Positions 54,682 through 64,000 of a stretch of DNA of 64,000 bases are shown one piece after another. This DNA is from Harmothoe impar (taxonomy: Eukaryota; Annelida; Polychaeta; Phyllodocida; Polynoidae), in NCBI GenBank assembly GCA_947462335.1, contig OX381710.1, forward strand, positions 3,534,001 through 3,598,000, read 5' to 3'. Within the stretch, counting starts at the first letter, position 1, and each line of letters starts with the position of its first letter. The translations under genes were made by a program, and so were the position numbers. The notes under the pieces are model-generated. The model searched no databases. It saw nothing but the letters and a program-made list of their open reading frames with translations, and was not told the DNA's origin.

Positions 54682-55143
54682 CAGGGAATTGAAGGAAAAT
54701 CCTCCCCAGAGCCGTTATTTACACCAGTGTTAATTTTCACAACGCCGGTAGGTGTGAAAACACTGCAGGGCTAGAATTAGCAATGGTTTTCCTTGTATCA
54801 TAAACACTACAGGGCTAAAATTAGCGACAGCTTTTTTTTACAACCCATTTGCTGAATTTTCTATCAATTTGCTGTTAAATGTATTTATCCCATAAGATAG
54901 ATTAGTGTATGCTCTTGAATCATACATGGGGAATAGTAAATCATACATGGGATTGCCATGAGAATCACATATAAATAAGCCATTTCTATAGACTTTCCCT
55001 CTGTGTTCCTCCAATTCACCCAGTAGGCGGTGAGCCATTATCAGTGTCACCATGGTAACTAAGATAAGATCCCCACTCATGCATTGTGAAAATTAACACT
55101 GGTGTAAATAACGGCTCTGGGGATGATTTTCCTCGATTTCCCG
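54682..55143. mobile_element. Foldback element, 462 bp
   Basis: Arms of about 62 bases: CCCCAGAGCCGTTATTTACA and CCAGTGTTAATTTTCACAA on the left are mirrored by TTGTGAAAATTAACACTGG and TGTAAATAACGGCTCTGGGG on the right. The CTAGAATTAGC / CTAAAATTAGC pair just inside the left arm is a direct repeat. Confidence 0.75.
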
Positions 55144-55239
55144 GACCTGATTGTATATGCACATGTATGGCTAAACTGCACTGAATGGTTAACTATGACC
55201 AGGCCTGGACAATCCGGGAACTTCTCCACTACAGGTATA

Positions 55240-55425
55240 ATACCCCACAGGGGAAGATTTCCCAGCAAGGGGAGATTTTCCCTTACTTAGGGCAGCTCTG
55301 TAGCCGGCGCACAGCCCTTATCTATACAGAGATAACGGCCGCCGGTAGAGATAACGGGCGCTGGTAGAGATAACGGCCGCTGCCTGCCTGCACCACCAAG
55401 GGGAAATCTCCCAGTGCAGTATCTT
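55240..55425. repeat. Short GATAACGG tandem repeat in an inverted setting
   Basis: Three units of AGAGATAACGG(C/G)CGC(C/T)G at 55329-55382, framed by CAGGGGAAGATTTCCCAG on the left and AAGGGGAAATCTCCCAG on the right. Confidence 0.6.
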
Positions 55426-58091
55426 ATCCAGGTGGGGTAGTGAGGCAGGGGTGAGGAGGGGGGTAGAGTCCACGTATAAATATACCTTATTTCAGCCATA
55501 TTTTGTCATTTAAATAATTATATTTCACGAAATACAAGACTGTCATACAAGCCCATTCACATATAACTAAATACCTACATTGTCTACCTGTATATAGCTT
55601 AATCATTTTCAGCAAATAATGTTTAGATATCAGCAAAATGGAATTCTTGGTTGAACCTAAAATTACATATATATTGACCCAAATCAAGGGGAGAAAAGCC
55701 GTCATTGGACTTTACCCCTGCAATGGGTTAAAAGTCGGATTTTCCCCACCTGATGACGACACTGATATTGTTTAGGCTTCAGAGCTTACCCACTAGTCGC
55801 CAACAAATCAGTGAACATCAACTAACCTAGTTAGTAGTTTTCTGGCCCCCTTTATGACCAACCTGGGATTGTTAATACAGTCAGGTTGGTCAGTACTAAC
55901 TCTCCTTAGTCTTTTCCTCGTCAGTGAGTACAAGTGAAGTGCTTTTGACTAAAGCATAAGGAATTTAGTAAGTATGTGTATGTAGCCCTTGCATAGCGCA
56001 GCAGTCTTTGTGAAAACCTTTTCATCCAACAGGACATTTGGTCCTGCAAATTTTCAATATTGAAGGACCGGCTACATTTTTGGAGGACCACATATTTGAT
56101 GATTTCTGCATCTTAATAATAAAAGAGTTTTGTCCATTAAACATACAATTTGTTTGATATTATTCATGGCAAAATCAGAATAGATACACAATATATTGAC
56201 ATACATTTTTTAGCTTCTAGTCTAGAAAAGCCTAACATGCGACTGGCCATTTGGTCCTGCTACACTTGTAAATGTGCTGGACCGGTGGCATTTTAGAAGG
56301 ACATTGCCACTGGCCTGCATGTTTTCGCAAAGACTGGCGCAGTGATGCATTATGCGCATTACTATGTGTAGAATGTATGAGTGTAACCCTAGAAGTATCT
56401 CGTCAGCCTGGGGACAAGATGGCGCCATACAGGGGTAGGTAACATTCAGTGCAAAGGCTGAGAGCCCAATTAGAGACGCTCTAAGGTACGCCCACGGCAC
56501 ACTCTGGGAGCTGCACCACGGCTCGGATCAGTTTTCAAATAGACGTGAAGCCAGCTCATCAGCTTTATCTTCACAACATTAATATATGGTTTTATTTTTT
56601 ACCCCCGATTATTCAGGGCATTCAAAAACCCCTTCTATTATTCTAAATGGGAAACATAAAAGACAAAAATACAAAGAATCTTTTTTTATGAATGAAAATT
56701 AACTAAAGTGTCTCAAAATATCTCCAAATATCTAACGTCCCACTCAGCCCCAACCCACAGGCTGTAGACATACTTAGGGATCCACAAACTCTGAGTTAGA
56801 CCATTATTTCAGAATTTATTCTCTGAGGATATCAAGCCTGTAGTAAAGCAATGACTCTCACATGCTTTGTCTAGACTCACTCCCAAATATCTCATTACAA
56901 TCACATCTTATGTGGCTTAAGATGGCGGTACACAAACAGAGAGGTATCCAGAAGTGGCGCCATTCCCTAGTACAGAATACGTTTAACAATACATCACGAC
57001 CCACACTAAACCCAAGCCTGTAGGCTGTGGGCATGCACAGCGGTCTGCAGGGAATATGGGGCCCGGGGAGGGACATGGAGGAACAGGGAGGGAGACCTAT
57101 GTGCACTCTCAGCTTTATCTTATAGTATAGGGTAGTGATGTGTTGCACCTGATTACGGCCATTTTGTATTCTATTCTCCATTGTACCGCCCTGCATTGTT
57201 TTATTCATCGTTTTTTCAGAAAACTGCCAGGCACCCATGTTGTATCATGTTCCCCCAGCATTGTTTCATTGTATAATGAGATCAGGGGGTGCACATGGAG
57301 GCCTCAATCTTGCATCTTGTCCCTACATATACTCCCAGCATTATCCTCTTGCACAGGGAGGTGATGGGCTACATGGTATAGGTATATGCTATTGCTCCCC
57401 CCCCCCTTTGCTGCTGCCCCTTTAACCACCAGCATTTTCTCAGTTTGCAGTAACTTTGTATCCCACCTCCCATTTTCTTTCGTTGCCAAGAGAGGGTTAC
57501 TTATGTCTGGGTACAGTCACACAGAACTATAGAAATAGTGACAGAAACTATATACCTTGCAGCTGCACTTTATTTCCGTTCTGGGCCACCGCTACTACCA
57601 TCACAGTGGCACTGAGTATTGTATGCAGGAGACATATTGCAGGACCCTGTATATACAACCCATGCAGCCTGCGTACACAAACCGCCGTGTGGGAGGAGGC
57701 AGAGACAGCAGGAACGGAAATGTTATCAATCCTGTCCTATTAATTATGGATGCCATTGTTTTCTATGAGGGCCTCTCTGGTGGCTACAGCACTAGCCTCC
57801 ACACCCCTGATGGTCCTCATAGGCTCTTATGCTACTGCAAAAAGAAGCAAACGGAGGAGAAAAAAGAGCAGAGAATAAAACAAAATGCGTCGTTTATTGA
57901 AATATTTATCAGTAGCGTGCCTGAGGTGCCACCTGGTGAGTGCCAGCGGCGACACACGACTAATTCAATCTGAGCTGGTGGCCGGAGAGTGGCTGGCGTT
58001 TACACGGCCGGCACTGATTAGAGGGCAGAGAACTGACCGGTACCAGCGACACCTGAACAAGGCCAGGCTCCTTAGGGTGGGGCGACCAGTC
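55426..58091. other. No gene seen
   Basis: About 2.7 kb without a supported gene. The frames at 56858-57238, 57557-57973 and 57885-58145 overlap each other or lack recognisable domains, and the region has non-coding composition. Confidence 0.45.
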
Positions 58092-58210
58092 TCCAGCAGG
58101 CACAGCATTCAGTTCAACATTCAATCAATGTTGAATCAACATTGAAATGACATTGAATCAATATTGACAACCAGTTTTCAATATTGATTCAATGCAGTGT
58201 ACCCGCTAGT
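58092..58210. mobile_element. CCCAGTGGGCAC hairpin MITE, degenerate
   Basis: Between TCCAGCAGGCAC and GTGTACCCGCTAG lie the family's CAATGTTGAATCAACATTG and TATTGACAACCAGTTTTCAA blocks. It is about 119 bp, close to the 108-bp copy at 2659. Confidence 0.6.
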
Positions 58211-58783
58211 TCTGCACGTGGTGATGAGAAACCAGCTTGTTCGGGTGGCCTCATCTTACTTTTTTTTATGTAATGATTACATGATATGGAGTGAAAAATA
58301 TCATCATACGACAGGCCCATTCCTGCTTATGATGGGTTTCAGATCAAACATAGGCAAAACTTACATTCTTTAATATTCAATAATTTAATTGTGATCTTGA
58401 TCTGCTGACAAACTAAACATTTCATGAATAATAATGTTAGTTTGTAATAATTACTTGTCCACATTGAACAAGACAAGTTGACATTGGTTGATGGTTGTTA
58501 TTGGGGTAGACGTAACAACAAAATCGAAATCTGAGGTGATGATTTCAAAACTTTCTTCTGAGAATTTTGAACAAGCTGCTAGTTCTGCCCTGTCCCCTCC
58601 ACAGTGCAGCTGTATCAGGGGGTGTGAATGCCTGCCTCCAGTGTACAGTCCAGCACCTTGTAGGGGTAACGGCCTGAGGCATATAGAGACAGCGGGAACA
58701 GGGGAGGCACAGCGGGGAGGGCTGGGGCAGAACAAAGGAAGTACACTTACATTCTTCAAGAGGAAGGGGGAGGAGAGAAAGAG
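58211..58783. other. No gene seen
   Basis: No supported gene; the long frames that enter from 58.5 kb continue into the GA repeat and are compositional. Confidence 0.45.
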
Positions 58784-58841
58784 AGGAGAGAGAGAGAGAG
58801 ACAGAGACAGAGAGAGAGACAGAGAGAGAGAAAGAGAGAGA

Positions 58842-58915
<74 letters not shown>

Positions 58916-58995
58916 GAGAGGCAGAGGGAGAGAGAACACAGCAAAGAAGAGAGAGAAGAGACATACGACAGGAAGAAAGAGGGGGTATGATAGGC
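58784..58995. repeat. (GA)n microsatellite
   Basis: GAGAGA with CAGAGA and GGGAGA interruptions over about 200 bases. It yields poly-(Arg-Glu) and poly-(Ser-Leu) frames on the two strands. Confidence 0.93.
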
Positions 58996-59246
58996 GGAGA
59001 GTAAGAAAGAGAGAGAGAAGGGGTTCAATCAATTACTATATGCTTTTGGAGAGATGTATATAAACATGTACCTTTACTTAAATGTATATTAGCTATTGTA
59101 CCTTATAAATCCAGTGTATATTTATCAGAATACATCGCTAACAACAAATCATCAAAGGATCTACTGCCAGTTTGTGTATTGAGCAGCAACCAGCTTCACT
59201 GTTAAAAAGAATTGAGAGATCACACACCCTTCATCCACTACAATGA

Positions 59247-60020
59247 ACCCTTAAATACTGCATTATCCTTCAATATTTCATGCTCTCTGTTGTCATGTTG
59301 CATGAATGCAGTCTTCGAAAATCTAGTGGCCAGTGATGCATTCATTTACCATGTCAGTATCATGTAAAGTGAGGAAGGATCATTGTGATCCACAAATGCA
59401 TGTAAATAAACTGTAGTTGCATCAATGTATCATGACAAAAAAGGGTATACTCCATTAAAGCACAGAGTAGCGCCTAAAGGGTTAAACACATTCAGGGGTG
59501 AAATACTCCTTCAGATATATCATTTAGTTCAAGGGTGGCTGGGTCTATGCTTCTCAAGAGAAGATGAAAGGGCAGATTATAGGGGCAAGCGATCAGACTT
59601 TTGACTTTTGAGTTTTTTTAGTTTCACTTCAAATCCCAAAGATGATTAAATAGAATAAAAAGAGGTGACATACCCATTAACAGACTGTAGGTTGTCTATA
59701 CATATATATACCATACATAATACAGGATGATAGCCAGTAATACATCTACTAGGTGGATGAGGCTATATGAAATATTTATTCTTTACTGTTCTCTAAGTGA
59801 GCTGCAGATTATTATAAGACCTTATCTAGCCTATCCTTGTTATGCAAGAGCTTTGATGGAATGCCATCAAAGCACAATGAATGGGACTAAGGCTTAATAG
59901 TTTAAATAAAATCCATCGACCTCCATTCGTTTAAAAGGAATTGATGAGAGCTATATTTTCATCACAAATGGGTTCTTGGTTTAATTAACATGATATGATA
60001 CTTCCAGCAAACCTGATAAC
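59247..60020. repeat. Dispersed repeat, copy 1, with hairpin-MITE core
   Basis: A worn TTAACCCTTTAA-family copy (59247-59485) is followed by ACACATTCAGGGGTGAAA, TTCAAGG.TGGCTGGGTCT and GGGCAGATTATAGG. TTTAAAAGGAATTG and GGGTTCTTGGTTTAATTAA follow further on. The same order is found at 63300-64000; part is found at 62518-62790. Confidence 0.75.
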
Positions 60021-61372
60021 CTGGTCTGATAAGCCTGCAATCAACCCATGCTGAGGTATGGTGTTCAATGTGCCTAAGAATTAGCACAAGCATGTGCACA
60101 GGCTTGTTCCAATACAAATGTGCACTGTGTGCAAGGTGTTCCAATGTGTGCATGGTGTTCCATTACGATTGTGCATTCTGTGCATGGTGTTCAATTACGG
60201 GTGCTGTTCCATTACAAATTTAAATCTGCTATGCACTTGGTTCTGCACATTTTTGGGCAAATTGAACTCCATATTCATGTATGGCTATTTCCTAATGTGT
60301 TACACTTATACACTTTGTGATAAGAATATTATTATAGACAACTTTTGTACTCAGGTATTACAAATCTATTTTTCCAATGCATCATATCACACATACATGA
60401 ATCAGAATATGAGTATGTAAATGTAAACCTTTCATTCAGGTTATAATTGATCTCTCCTTCCATACACAGGGAACAACTGATGCTGAAAGATAAGATAGAT
60501 AATAGATTTCCCTGCATGCATTATGTTCATAATGAGTCACGGTATCAGGCACATACAACAATTTATCAGTCTGATTGGATACACTGGGAAGACCTGGTTG
60601 CATTTTGATAGGACAATGTCATAGACTTGTGCACACTTTATGAATCATATTATCAACTCAACTCATCAAGACCACTCTAATAGTAAAATATGACCTTTGC
60701 AATTTTATCAGATGATTCGATTTACAATACTCTTTAAAAATATTTGCTGTGAACAGTGTGACTGCAAAGTCAGCACTAAAACATTCAGGTTTGCAGTAAA
60801 ATGTAAAGCATAAATCCAAACTCTCCATGTTATTACTGCCTCATGTATGATGGACAATTTCTTTCCAATATCATTAGGTTAGATTTATCTAGAGTCAAAG
60901 GTGAACTTTGTATGTCCTTTGTTTTTATTTAGAGTTCTACATGCCTAACATTGGAGGCAAACTCATGGCCTGCAAGGAAGGGTTCTTATATTCAAGAAAG
61001 TAAATGCATAGCCCCTGCGATATCAGTATATACTGTTATTGTTTCTATTGTTGCTCAACTTTAGGTAGAGGAAATCACTTTACAAAGCAAAGGGGTGTAG
61101 AAGTTTTACAGAGTTACTTGAGAGATATAATGTAGGCCTTCTTCATATCAAAAGAGGTTAAAGCTTTCATCATGATGCTGTTTTGCAAAGGGTGTTATGG
61201 TTTTCATGTTCTGGAAGAGCAAAGCCTTATAAAACTTACAGAAATATAGGTTTTTTCTTCTTCATATCAATAGAGGTTTTAGCCTTCATCGTCAATGTTT
61301 CAGCTGTTCTTTCTTCTTCTTACAGCTACATGTACAGGCTGTCTTGCAAAGGGTTATATTCTGTTAGCTCTG
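60021..61372. other. No gene seen
   Basis: AT-rich with a short repeated GTGTGCATGGTGTTCC / TGTGCATGGTGTTCAATT block near 60120-60200. Two TTTCATC.TCAAT-type stretches near 61142 and 61260 are alike (CATATCAA.AGAGGTT). No gene is supported. Confidence 0.5.
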
Positions 61373-61373
61373 T

Positions 61374-61418
<45 letters not shown>
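61373..61418. repeat. (TA)n microsatellite
   Basis: About 22 TA dinucleotides; it accounts for a poly-(Ile-Tyr) run in a short frame. Confidence 0.95.
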
Positions 61419-61421
<3 letters not shown>

Positions 61422-62517
61422 TGTTTCTTTGGTATGCGAGAGTAGAAGCATCAATAACTTTTCAAAGGGACTTAGGAACTTGAACATGCATAGGATGACG
61501 AAATACTTCTAATAGGAAAACAAAATGCATATTGTTCCAACTTGAAACTCCAGTTGAATCATCAATGAATACTAACTATGAGAAATGACCTATAGTTTGA
61601 TATTATTTTGCAACCCTTTTCCAAAAAGAATGCTCAATGTTTTGAAATATATACAAGACAGAGCTATTTAAGGTTTTATCAGTCATGTAAATATGATCTT
61701 AATAAATCAATTAGCATACTAGGGCTCAGAGAATAGCAGTGGTACGCTGATAAGTGCTACTCTGTGCTGTGTGATTATTTCACAGGGCTTTTGAAAATTG
61801 GGTGACCATGTGCGCATGGTTTGTCATTCATGGCCCTCAAAGGGCAGATCACATTATCCTACCTACTATATACCTCCCCCACCACACTACCCTACCTACT
61901 GTAACTCCCTCACCTGTTATACTGACCCACCTTATGTAAGTCCCAACTACACTCCACCACTCACCTGTACATGCCCTACTTCCCTCATTCCACCACAACA
62001 ACCCATCCAAGGAGGTCAGGTTTTCCCACCCACCCACACCTTAGTAAATAGGTAAAATCATAAGCATTATCATGTATTCTATGTTTAATATCACCTATCA
62101 TACGTTATTATAAGGTTATAAAAGACCTATACTCAATCCCATCTACCGATGATACATACAGGTCTAAAGTATGTCATTTGACCTTCATATAATCTCAGAT
62201 AACTTTATATTGTATAATTCATAATTCCTCCAATTAAAACATTTGTTCTTTAATCCTCTCTCCTCTTGTCTGTTCGGGGGAGTGGCCATGAATGAGATTT
62301 ACATTTATAATCAATTCCATTTATCTTAGATATGATGGATAATCCAGTGAAAACTTGAATGGATCTGCAAGCTTTTGAAATTACTTCAATGCAGCTATGT
62401 AGGGCAGACATCCTCACAACCAGTGTGTGCTATGGCCTGCAATGGGCACCATCTATAGGTTTAACAGTACCACATTAGGGCCCCCAACCTCCTCTACAAC
62501 ACCTCTCATACATTAGC
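61419..62517. other. No gene seen
   Basis: AT-rich, with a C-rich stretch at 61855-62040 (CCTACCTACT-type). No supported gene. Confidence 0.5.
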
Positions 62518-62790
62518 ATTAAAAACACCCCAGGGAAGCATTGCTGCCTCAGATATGGCACTCAGTTTAAGGCTGGCTGGGTAGATGCTGCTTTATAAGA
62601 AGATGAAGGGGCAGATTAGAGAAGCAGGCCATCGGTCTGCGGAATTTTTTAAGGTTTCACTTCAAATCTCAAAGGGGATTTAAATAGAGTAAAAAGGGGC
62701 AATCTGTGTGTTAACAGAGGGTTTATGCTTTGTATACCATATATGGAAGATGGATGAGAGTAATACATCTAATGTGTGGGAGAGGTTATA
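62518..62790. repeat. Dispersed repeat, copy 2 (partial)
   Basis: AAGGCTGGCTGGGTAGATGC, GGGCAGATTAGAG and TTTCACTTCAAATCTCAAAG line up with 59510-59760 and 63490-63730. Confidence 0.7.
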
Positions 62791-63299
62791 TACAGGGCCT
62801 CTGTCTTAAGGTTGTTCAAGTTTTAACTGATTATGGCCAGCATAGGTTCATGCTCACACCACATGTTGTGCATTACTTGCATGTATGTTCTAATGACCCG
62901 TTCAAGTGAAAGGGTCTCAAATACTGTTGACATATTTTATTCTTGTTAGATATCATAGGTCAAGGAAAGTCTGTTGATATCTTGAAGTAATGTTCCTCTT
63001 TTTGCATTTAAATTTGAACACATATTACTGGAGTCTTGCAGTCAATCCTTTTCTACCGACTTGGTTGATGTAGTTAGGGTTTTTGGAAACCCAAGCATGA
63101 CTCTTTTTGGTAATTCAACCAAGTTAGCATATATGCTTATAGCTAAAGAGAACTATCCCTTTAGATACCAGACCTCAATATCCTATTTATATTAAAAAAA
63201 AATACTCCTACAGCAAATCAGCAAGGAGCAACTGCTATAATCAACAGCCAGTTGCAGCATTAAGCAACGAGCGATCCCTACACCCTTTATACACCATAA
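62791..63299. other. No gene seen
   Basis: AT-rich; no supported gene. Confidence 0.5.
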
Positions 63300-64000
63300 T
63301 GAGCCCCTTAAATGATGCATCATGCCTTAATATGCCATGCCCTTTTATCATCATATTGAACAAATGCAGCCCTGGGAAGTCTACTTGCCAGTGGTGCATT
63401 CATTTACCATGCGAGCGTCACAGTAAGAATAAACTTCTGACAGGGTTAAAAATGTAAAGGGTTAAACACATTCAGGGGTGAAACGCTCCTTCAGATATAT
63501 CATTCAGTTCAAGGCTGGCTGGGTCTGTGCTTCTAAAGAGAAGATAAAAGGGCAGATTATAGGAGCAAGCAATCAGTCTTAAAGTTTTGTTAGTTTCACT
63601 TCAAATCTCAAAGGTGATTAAATAGAGCAAAAAGAGGCAATGTATATATATATACCATACATATATACAGGATGGAAGACAGTTTTACATCTAGGAGGAG
63701 GGAGAGACTATATGAAGTATTTATTCTTCAATGTTCTCTAAGTGATCTCCAGATTTTTGCAAGACCTTTTCTAGCATATCCTTGATATGTATGTAGGAGC
63801 TTTGGTGGAATGCCATCAAAGTGCAATGAATGGGTCCAAGGTTTATTAGTTTGAATATAATCCATCGACCTACATTTGTTTAAAAGGAATTGGTGAGTGC
63901 TATATTTCTTATTACAAATGGGTTCTAGGTTTAATTAAATCTATACTTCCAGCTAACCTGAGAACCTGGTCTTAAAATCCCACAATCAACCCATGCTTAA
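63300..64000. repeat. Dispersed repeat, copy 3, with hairpin-MITE core
   Basis: A worn MITE (63300-63460) is followed by ACACATTCAGGGGTGAAACG, CAGTTCAAGGCTGGCTGGGT and GGGCAGATTATAGGAGCAAG, and continues in register with 59247-60020 to the window edge. The repeat may extend beyond the window. Confidence 0.75.

Noticed and set aside
56858..58145. Overlapping frames of 86-138 aa as host exons
   Set aside because: They overlap in several frames with no codon-like composition and no recognisable domain. Splice sites cannot be judged without transcripts.
58451..59063. Ser/Leu-rich and Arg/Glu-rich frames of about 190 aa on the two strands
   Set aside because: Translation of the (GA)n microsatellite.

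Overview
The window is animal nuclear DNA. The flanks are AT-leaning, CpG-poor and packed with short hairpin (MITE-like) repeats, tRNA-derived SINE fragments, microsatellites and minisatellites. A short interstitial TTAGGG tract at about 43.05 kb fits a metazoan outside the arthropods. I cannot name the species. No rRNA, CRISPR array or prokaryotic operon is present.

The main feature is one complete Polinton/adintovirus-type DNA transposon (endogenous virus-like element) at 10387-20042 (9,656 bp). It has long terminal inverted repeats (421 and 440 bp), is flanked by a perfect 6-bp target duplication ATCACA, and is visibly richer in CpG than its surroundings. Left to right it carries: a minus-strand alanine-rich ORF; an unrecognised basic ORF (12365-13015); an FtsK/HerA-type packaging ATPase; a small basic/hydrophobic virion-type protein; a winged-helix-like accessory gene split by an apparent frameshift; a fused integrase N-terminus plus penton ORF; a pX/pVI-like basic protein; a double-jelly-roll major capsid protein; an adenain-type cysteine protease; and a small overlapping cysteine-rich ORF. 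The virion-assembly set (ATPase, capsid, penton, protease, core-like proteins) is largely intact. There is no DNA polymerase B, and the integrase keeps only its N-terminal part with one catalytic Asp before running in frame into the penton. The element therefore looks like a capsid-coding Polinton that depends on another element for replication and integration. TATA-like boxes precede most ORFs, several inside the upstream gene, and the TIRs are arrays of CCAAT, CACGTG, TGACCT and forkhead-like motifs.

The flanks (1-10.38 kb and 20.05-64 kb) hold one convincing long ORF (25527-26789): 420 aa, unrecognised, with an N-terminal CxxC..CxxC, a probable coiled coil and Pro/Gln-rich linkers. Otherwise they contain repeats. 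One family of hairpin elements bounded by TTAACCCTTTAAGGACGG-like ends (piggyBac-like by its ends, an inference) has roughly 25 copies or fragments, clustered at 4.6-5.8, 36.6-37.1, 42.1-42.9 and 51.3-52.8 kb. A second family has CCCAGT...ACTGGG ends and appears to make 2-bp duplications; members are nested in other repeats at 8.5-9.6 kb and 33.6-35.9 kb. Minisatellites (39-bp unit at 39.5-40.0 kb), tandem duplications (0.4-1.7, 45.2-46.4, 47.8-48.3 kb) and microsatellites account for most of the rest.

Repeat boundaries in the flanks were located by eye and are approximate unless terminal motifs are quoted.
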